Source of the DNA: Schizochytrium sp. TIO01
Lineage: Eukaryota; Sar; Bigyra; Thraustochytrida; Thraustochytriidae
NCBI GenBank assembly: GCA_004764695.1
Contig: SMSO01000031.1
Coordinates: 3,829,048-3,893,047 of the forward strand
DNA length: 64,000 nucleotides
Direction: 5' to 3'
Under the pieces are notes generated by a model. It was not told the DNA's origin. It ran no database searches and worked only from the letters and a program-made list of their open reading frames with translations. Shown here piece after piece: positions 60,990 through 64,000 of the stretch. Made by a program: the position numbers and the translations under genes. The first letter of the stretch is position 1; the number at the start of each line of letters is the position of its first letter.

Positions 60990-62101
60990 CTTGCCCGGTG
61001 GCCAAGAGGTAGAGCACTCGAGGAAAGGTGCTGTACCAAGCGCTTATCGCTTTGTCTCTCTGCTTTTAAAATAGTACTTATGTCTGTGCAGTTTCTCTTA
61101 GCATTCCATTGAAATATAAGTAAAGGTGGAGAGGCACCTACCACTGTCAATACTCAGGTTGTATTAGTACTAGACCTATTCCTATTGCTACTTGAGCAAT
61201 AAGGTAGACCCAAAGAGAAACCTTATGTATACTAAGACTACCACGTAGGTATGAAAATTAGTAGCTAGTACTAGTAGGTTGAGTAGCTCGTAATAATATA
61301 TGGACCTTAATATAAGTACCTACTGTAATCTCCCATAGGCCTTGTAGTGCCCAATTACTTCAAAGGGTTTTTATCATCGGCAATAACACAAGGATAGTAG
61401 GCAGGTAGGTAGGTAGGTAGGTTATGCAGATACCTATATAGAACCCTACCTAACAGGTAGGTACTCTCATTACGTATTCACCTACTACTAGTTACCTAGA
61501 TACTCAGCATCCTGGCCCATTTTCGAGATAGTCAGAGCCAACAGTTTAGGAGAAATACCTATAAGCCTCGACGATCTCAAGTTTAATTTGTTCAAGCTCT
61601 TTTCTACGCGATGGTTCCATATTTTGTCCATACTCTGGCAATGAGCTCGTGTGTGATTCACTGAGTGTTTTTGCTTAATTCAAGGAAGGTGAAGAGTATC
61701 TACCTACTTGGGGAACACGGGGAATTGTACTACGAAAGTCCGTTAAGTTGCATTTGGCAAGCAAACTGATGGGCTCAATTTTGCTCCCAGTGCCGCAATT
61801 GCAAAGAGCAGTGCATAGTTATATCAAACGACATAGCTCTACAGCTCTACAGCAGCAACGAAAGAAAGCAAGCACATAGAGACTGTCACAAAGAGGTTAT
61901 AAGTCGTTCAAGCGTTCTAAAAACCCAATCAATCCTTGCAGGAAACCAAAGGACAAAGGCAACTCAGACAAGCTCAATAGACGTTACGGAACGAGTCGCG
62001 AGCCCTACTTTCATAAGAAACCCAACGAAGAAATTGTATAGATACTAGAGCAGCAACTGCAAAAGCATTCCAGAATCTCATACTCCAAAAGGCTGTCTCA
62101 G
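60990..62101. other. intergenic DNA between divergent genes
   Basis: About 1.1 kb separating OXA1 (minus) from the TTC12-like gene (plus). It contains a GGTA microsatellite at about 61402-61422 and several CTACCTA/TAGGTA motifs. No coding frame was seen. Confidence 0.5.
61402..61422. repeat. (AGGT)n tetranucleotide microsatellite
   Basis: About five perfect AGGT units in a TAGGTA-rich neighbourhood. Confidence 0.9.
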
Positions 62102-64000
62102 ATGAACAACCTGTTTAATATGAATCAAAGGACTGGTGTCAGCGACGATGATCTCGAGGAATTTGAGCGCAAGGCACAGGAAACGGCTGACCTCATCAAA
62201 GCACTTAAAGAAGGTAAAATAGCACCGAGCGAAGTTCGGATACCAGGAGAAAAGACAGAAGAGGAGCTTCGTGAAGAAGAGGATGCACGCTCTCGTCGGG
62301 AAGAGGAGCGTCGTCGCGAGGCTCTGCAACGCAAGCAAGCGGAGCGCGTCGATTGGTGGAACCGCGCTCAAGCTCTCCGACAAAAGTCAAGAGAAGACTT
62401 CCTGAAGGCGAGGCACATTGAACTGACGGCTATTGTGAAAGGTAACAAAACCTTAATAGATAAGAAAAGGGGTGCAAGCAAGTCACTTCTATCAAAAAAT
62501 CCTGAAAACGAGGTTACGATCACGGATGACGATGGCACTGTGTTATTTCCACGTCCCAAACAACAGGGTGATAGTCTTGACTACTCCAAATGGGACCGCT
62601 GGATTCCAGATGATCCTGTTAGCTTGGAGGAGATGCAACGAGCGAAGGACCAGATTGAAGAGGAGCGCAATCGCCAATTTGAAGCCGCAAACCCCGAATT
62701 TTGTAATCAATTCAAGCGAGACCAGGCAAAGCGTATCGCATCACGCGATGAAAAAAGTAGGAGCGCAGAGAAGTATCGTCAACAAGGCAATATGCACTTT
62801 CTTAAGAAAAATTTTGACGCTGCTCTTAGGTCGTATGGCTGTGCACTCCAGTCGGTGCCGTGGTCTCTTTCTGTCCTGTGCAACATTGCACAAGTTTATT
62901 TGGTGCAAGGCGCTTTAGATGATGCTTTGGAATATTGCGAACGAGCACTTTTCATTGATGATACCAATGTTAAAGCACTTTGGCGACACTCACGCGTTTG
63001 TATTTTGAATTGTAAACTCGAGCAAGCTGTTCAAGATCTAACAATGGCCGAATTGCTTCAACCAAACGACAGAGAAATAGCACGTGCTCTTATTGATTGC
63101 CGTGAACAGCTCATGGAATCCTATACTGAAGATAGGGTTAGCAGATTCGAAGCAGAAGCCGAGGCTTTGTCTCAGAAGCTGGCACCTGGGGATTTTCTAT
63201 CAGACTTAGAAGAAATCCTTTCACAAAAAGAGCCCGACATGCGCATTGTTAAGGAAATGTGCAAAGCGATACACACAATCGATCCAAAACTGATGAACCT
63301 CAGAGATCACCAAAAACTGGCATTAAATGGTATGCTTGAGTGCACACTAGACTCTGCATCGAGAACTCTTCAGGCAGAGAGTCATGTTTTACTGCGCACG
63401 ACAGGTACACTAAATCATCTGTTTGAAGTCGCAACATCAAGTATTGTCGCCGATCCTCGTCCGTACCATCTTCTTGCACGCACTGTGCTTAGGAACAAAA
63501 CAAATCGCGACACCATGCACGGGCAACATATCATTGAGATACTCTATGAAAAAATTGCGTGCGAGTCAGAAAAGGAAAAAGAGCCATACTCTATTTATCT
63601 TTTGCATGCACTCTCTGAAGATGAGGAGCTGGCCGCTTCAGTTCTGCCGATACCGGGATTATATAAGGTTTTGGAAAGATGTTTGCAGAACGTAAATTCA
63701 CGGATCTTTTCCTCTGCAGCATTGCTAGTAGCAAATATTGCTGCCTTACCGCCTTTGCGACAAGAGCTGGTGCAAAGTCCATTTGCAGAAAAGCTCGCTG
63801 ATACTCTATACAAGTCTCTTTTCGTAGACCGTGCGGCTGCTCAAGATGCCAGCGTAGCCCTTGCTAATTTAGCACAAGACCAAACCTTTCGAAAGATGTT
63901 AGATTCTGATGGAATTGCTCGGTTGACTTTCCAAGGAGGAACAATGCATTTTCCAGAAGATATTACTGGTTCTTTGCTCGCCTTACTTTTGAACCTTACT
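62102..64000 (+). CDS. TTC12-like TPR/armadillo protein, cut by the right edge
   Basis: The frame is open from the first ATG (MNNLFNMNQRTGVSDDDLEE) to the window edge, 633 residues so far. An in-frame TAG lies 20 codons upstream of the ATG. Residues 15-150 are charged and helical (EEFERKAQETADLIKALKEG). Three TPR units follow at about 215-330, starting SAEKYRQQGNMHFLKKNFDA and continuing ALRSYGCALQSVPWSLSVLC and ALEYCERALFIDDTNVKALW. The remaining part is all helical and looks like armadillo/HEAT sequence (SSAALLVANIAALPPLRQEL). An N-terminal helix, TPRs and then ARM repeats in that order match TTC12, which helps assemble axonemal dynein arms in the cytoplasm. UNC-45-type chaperones share the architecture and are the main alternative. 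Confidence 0.68.
   Translation, partial: MNNLFNMNQRTGVSDDDLEEFERKAQETADLIKALKEGKIAPSEVRIPGEKTEEELREEEDARSRREEERRREALQRKQAERVDWWNRAQALRQKSREDFLKARHIELTAIVKGNKTLIDKKRGASKSLLSKNPENEVTITDDDGTVLFPRPKQQGDSLDYSKWDRWIPDDPVSLEEMQRAKDQIEEERNRQFEAANPEFCNQFKRDQAKRIASRDEKSRSAEKYRQQGNMHFLKKNFDAALRSYGCALQSVPWSLSVLCNIAQVYLVQGALDDALEYCERALFIDDTNVKALWRHSRVCILNCKLEQAVQDLTMAELLQPNDREIARALIDCREQLMESYTEDRVSRFEAEAEALSQKLAPGDFLSDLEEILSQKEPDMRIVKEMCKAIHTIDPKLMNLRDHQKLALNGMLECTLDSASRTLQAESHVLLRTTGTLNHLFEVATSSIVADPRPYHLLARTVLRNKTNRDTMHGQHIIEILYEKIACESEKEKEPYSIYLLHALSEDEELAASVLPIPGLYKVLERCLQNVNSRIFSSAALLVANIAALPPLRQELVQSPFAEKLADTLYKSLFVDRAAAQDASVALANLAQDQTFRKMLDSDGIARLTFQGGTMHFPEDITGSLLALLLNLT

Noticed and set aside
61013-61040. 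tRNA A-box-like sequence TGGCCAAGAGG
   Set aside because: No B box follows at a suitable distance and no cloverleaf could be drawn; it lies just upstream of the OXA1 start.

Overview
The window is nuclear DNA of a eukaryote, most likely a small flagellated protist. It has long, mostly intronless genes with standard TAA/TAG/TGA stops. Short genes carry one or two GT-AG introns (donors GTAAGT, GTACGT, GTAGGT). Intergenic DNA is AT-rich and microsatellite-rich. The products include exocyst Sec10, a Rab8-like GTPase, an FG nucleoporin, a dynein light intermediate chain, a mitochondrial Oxa1 insertase and a TTC12-like axonemal dynein assembly protein. A stramenopile, perhaps a labyrinthulomycete, is my guess from the general look of the proteins; it is not proven.

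Layout: an RCC1/IPT-TIG protein runs off the left edge (minus strand). It is followed by a small basic two-exon protein (+), a 500-aa unrecognised nuclear-looking protein (+), a three-exon Rab (-), and about 9 kb without clear genes. Then come Sec10 (+) and an MMPL/RND-type membrane transporter (-), which converge. From 29.4 to 42.5 kb lies a gene desert with four copies of a 360-490 bp LTR-like repeat, very AT-rich blocks and one decayed coding-like stretch. After it come IPI1/TEX10 (+) and a two-exon RuvX/YqgF nuclease (-), whose coding ends overlap by 48 bp. Next are a giant polyglutamine/coiled-coil protein (+), a Nup153-like FG nucleoporin (-), and DLIC (+) converging with OXA1 (-) across only 19 bp. 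A TTC12-like TPR protein (+) is cut by the right edge.

Three large genes (RCC1/TIG, MMPL, nucleoporin) each have a single frame break inside otherwise intact coding sequence. One is explained exactly by an 11-bp tandem duplication. The other two look like a single extra base in a short homopolymer. Whether these are consensus errors, alleles or real frameshifts cannot be settled from the sequence.

The genes do not form one pathway. Themes that recur are membrane traffic and the cytoskeleton (Rab, Sec10, DLIC, TTC12), ribosome maturation (IPI1, RuvX/YqgF), and nuclear pore and organelle biogenesis. No operon, CRISPR array or viral genome was seen.
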